DNA of 64,000 bases from Burhinus oedicnemus (lineage: Eukaryota > Chordata > Aves > Charadriiformes > Burhinidae): assembly GCA_008921705.1 (NCBI GenBank), contig VFFE01007186.1, forward strand, positions 1,771,969-1,835,968. Direction: 5' to 3'. Under the pieces are notes generated by a model. The model did no database searches, had not been told where the DNA came from, and worked only from the letters and a program-made list of their open reading frames with translations. Below are positions 61,801 through 64,000 of the stretch, in pieces (the first letter of the stretch is position 1; every line of letters starts with the position of its first letter). The translations under genes and the position numbers were made by a program.

Positions 61801-64000
61801 TCTGAAGTAATCCCCCCAGGATCATGTGTAGGATGAGCACTTGGTTCTCAGAAAGGCTGTTTTGCTCTGCATATCTGCTCCTAGGAAGTCGCATTATTTG
61901 CTACCATAAACATAATGCAGCTACCTTTCCCCACTGATTTCAAGTGCATCTAAAAAGCGTAAGTCATACCTAGTATACGTATGAGTTTCTGTGGAAACAA
62001 TTAATACAAATGATGCAATGTATGGAGATGAAACTCCGTGTCTTTAAGTCACTGCATGCCAAGGGCTGAGAAGATAGATTTTGGTGAGTAGAGAGAGTGT
62101 GCTTGTGGTAAAATGCAGGTCAGCCTATGACCTTCTGTCATCTCCATGGGACTTCCTTGTCATCAGTAAGTCAAAAGCCTGAAGTTAACATGATTTCACT
62201 CAATTATGACATATAGGGTTTTTTGTTTGTTTTGTTACTCTTTACCTGATGTACCTCTTATGACTTCAGAGATATAAAACTATATTTGAAAGAATAGTAT
62301 GAGCAGAGCTGTGCACGTTATGTGGGATGTGCACCAAGGTACTACTGGCGAAAAGCACTTGAAAAGTCCTTTGTGAATGTAGTTCATAACTGAGCTAGCA
62401 CATCTCTACGTACTCCCAATGAACATATTGATTACACAAACCAGCTCCCCCTTCCTCTAACACACACCCCCTCCCCAAAAAACCCCAACGAAACAAAAAA
62501 CCAACAAACCAACCCACTTTCATGTGCCAAAACCTGGAATTCTAAAACTGTCATGACAAAAAGGTGGTATATTTCCTGAATCCCAGGCAGCTGACATTGG
62601 GGTCACTCTCTTTAATCATGGAAAGAGTGGGGAGTGGCTCCCACCTGGAGAGAGAAAGGAAATAGCATTCCTGTCATCCCAAATTGTTTAAGGATGTTGC
62701 TGATACAGCAATGCTATTGACAAGCAGCAGCTGTGGAGGGGGCTCTCGTTATTCCTGTATCCACTTGTAAAGAATTCCTCAAAGACCGTGCTGTGATTTT
62801 CTGGAACCAAAAATATGATAAAAATGGACTGATCTTGCTTAACATATGAAAGAATTGTTCTTTATATAGCAGGCATTTTCTTTTTAAAATATGTAAATTG
62901 TTATGTTTTCTCTCTACAGATGAAAAAGAATAAGAGCGTTTCATATAGAAAGAATCATATTTTGAAATGTCTTAGCTTCCTGAAAGCACTTTAGGAAAAA
63001 CAAACAACAACAACTACCCTTGCACTTGCAAAAGCCATGCATGCGCCTGTAAACTGTACAGAGAAATGTGGCTACTAAAAAAGTGCTCTCTTTACAACAG
63101 GAAGAAGAGGAAAAAAAAGTTAAAAGGTACAACTGTATAGAATGCATGCTGAAGCTGATGAAAGACAGAACGCAGCCTGTTTTGTAAGCTCAGGTACAGA
63201 CAAATTCTGTTCAACCAGTGAAATGAAGCACTTGCCAAAATGATGAGAATGGTACAAGAGTCTGGAGAGAGGAGAGTGAAAGAGGAGGAAAAAATATTCA
63301 CTGAAATCACTGAGAGCAGGATCAAACATGATACAAGGCAAAGCAGACACTATCATGGCTTGCTGTCAGGGGAATTGCTTTGGTTTTGTTTTATTGCGTT
63401 TCCTCCTTTATTTTGTGCTTTTCTTTCAAGGCAGAAAATGAGGGGGAGAAAAAATATTTGTAAACTTAGGATAGTTTGGGGGATTCTATGTCTCTTGTTA
63501 ATGAACTTGTGTTACTGCTTAACCCTATTCTATCTCTTGGCCAGCTCCTAGGAATATTACTCATCCAGAAATTTAATCTAATAGCCCTTTCACCAAGTTC
63601 TGCAAGTTTGCAGAGATTTTGCTTACACTATTAAATCAGCTCTAAAGGATGCAAGAAACAGGTACATGCTCAGTGGAGATAGACTCCAAGAATGTTTAGC
63701 TGCTAAAAATGAGATTCCATGCTCAATGTATGTACAAATAGTAGCTTTTCAAAAGTCCTATCCAAATTGGGTGGATTTCCACAACCCTGTGCCTTTTAAG
63801 ATTCTGAAAATATAAAACACAGGAAAAACATTTTAAGCAATATTTTTAAATTGTTAAATAAAGTTTTCCCAACCAACCTGGTTTCATTTTAGTGTTCTTC
63901 TTGTTTTTAATACACAAATTGAAAATGTTAGATCAAAGATAGCCTGAAAATCCCTCATAGGATATTTAGACAAGGTTTTCCTCTAAAACTGTGTCATTAA
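58827..64000. other. Unique region to window end, no gene seen
   Basis: No gene or young repeat is recognised over 5.2 kb. A T/G-rich run lies at 59064-59150. The stretch 59270-59600 has even composition and an octamer-like ATTTGCAT word at 59581-59588, and looks like a conserved noncoding candidate by appearance only. A C/A-rich simple stretch lies at 62448-62515. Confidence 0.45.

Noticed and set aside
1..64000. CRISPR arrays, bacterial operons or phage genes
   Set aside because: No spaced direct repeats of the right form and no prokaryotic gene organisation; the repeats are avian CR1 and LTR elements.

Overview
This window reads as nuclear DNA of a bird, with no bacterial, organellar or free viral sequence. 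It is AT-rich and sparsely coding. At least eleven CR1 LINE insertions, nearly all 5'-truncated, account for most interspersed repeats. Four retroviral LTRs carry TG...CA ends, and two assembly gaps are present as N runs (10140-10159 and 25504-25553). I find no supportable host protein-coding gene, tRNA, rRNA or CRISPR. The long open frames are almost all CR1 reverse-transcriptase tails or chance frames.

Layout. 1-416: 3' part of an LTR, cut by the window start. 2864-6760: a repeat cluster with two minus-strand CR1s and one plus-strand CR1 that was split by a 753-bp solo LTR of the same family as the one at 1-416, in inverted orientation. 6849-6999: a long CCTT microsatellite. 8800-11801: a direct duplication of about 1.34 kb across a 20-N gap; copy 2 holds 298 extra bp, and the pair is probably two haplotypes placed in tandem by the assembler. 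11990-14223: a plus-strand CR1, then a 780-bp solo LTR. 14.2-25.5 kb: mostly unique sequence with one ancient CR1 scrap. 25554-26665: the longest continuous CR1 reading frame. 32.9 and 38.3 kb: further CR1 tails.

39306-45080: the most complex region. It holds an ERV 5' LTR with a tRNA-Lys-type primer binding site and a short degraded internal region with a proline/alanine-rich coding repeat. Next come a minus-strand CR1 split by a 328-bp solo LTR, then two more CR1 pieces. 45.1-58.1 kb: a 13-kb interval free of young repeats, with two MIR-like relics and several stretches that look like conserved noncoding DNA. 58072-58826: a last CR1, then unique sequence to the end.

The window works as an archive of retroelement activity in a gene desert or large intron. 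CR1s came first and LTR elements inserted into two of them, with clean target-site duplications that date the order of events. No new biological system is demonstrated. The best leads are the likely false duplication at the gap, a mosaic pattern between two CR1 copies, the proline-rich repeat behind the Lys primer site, and the promoter-like motifs in the small LTR.
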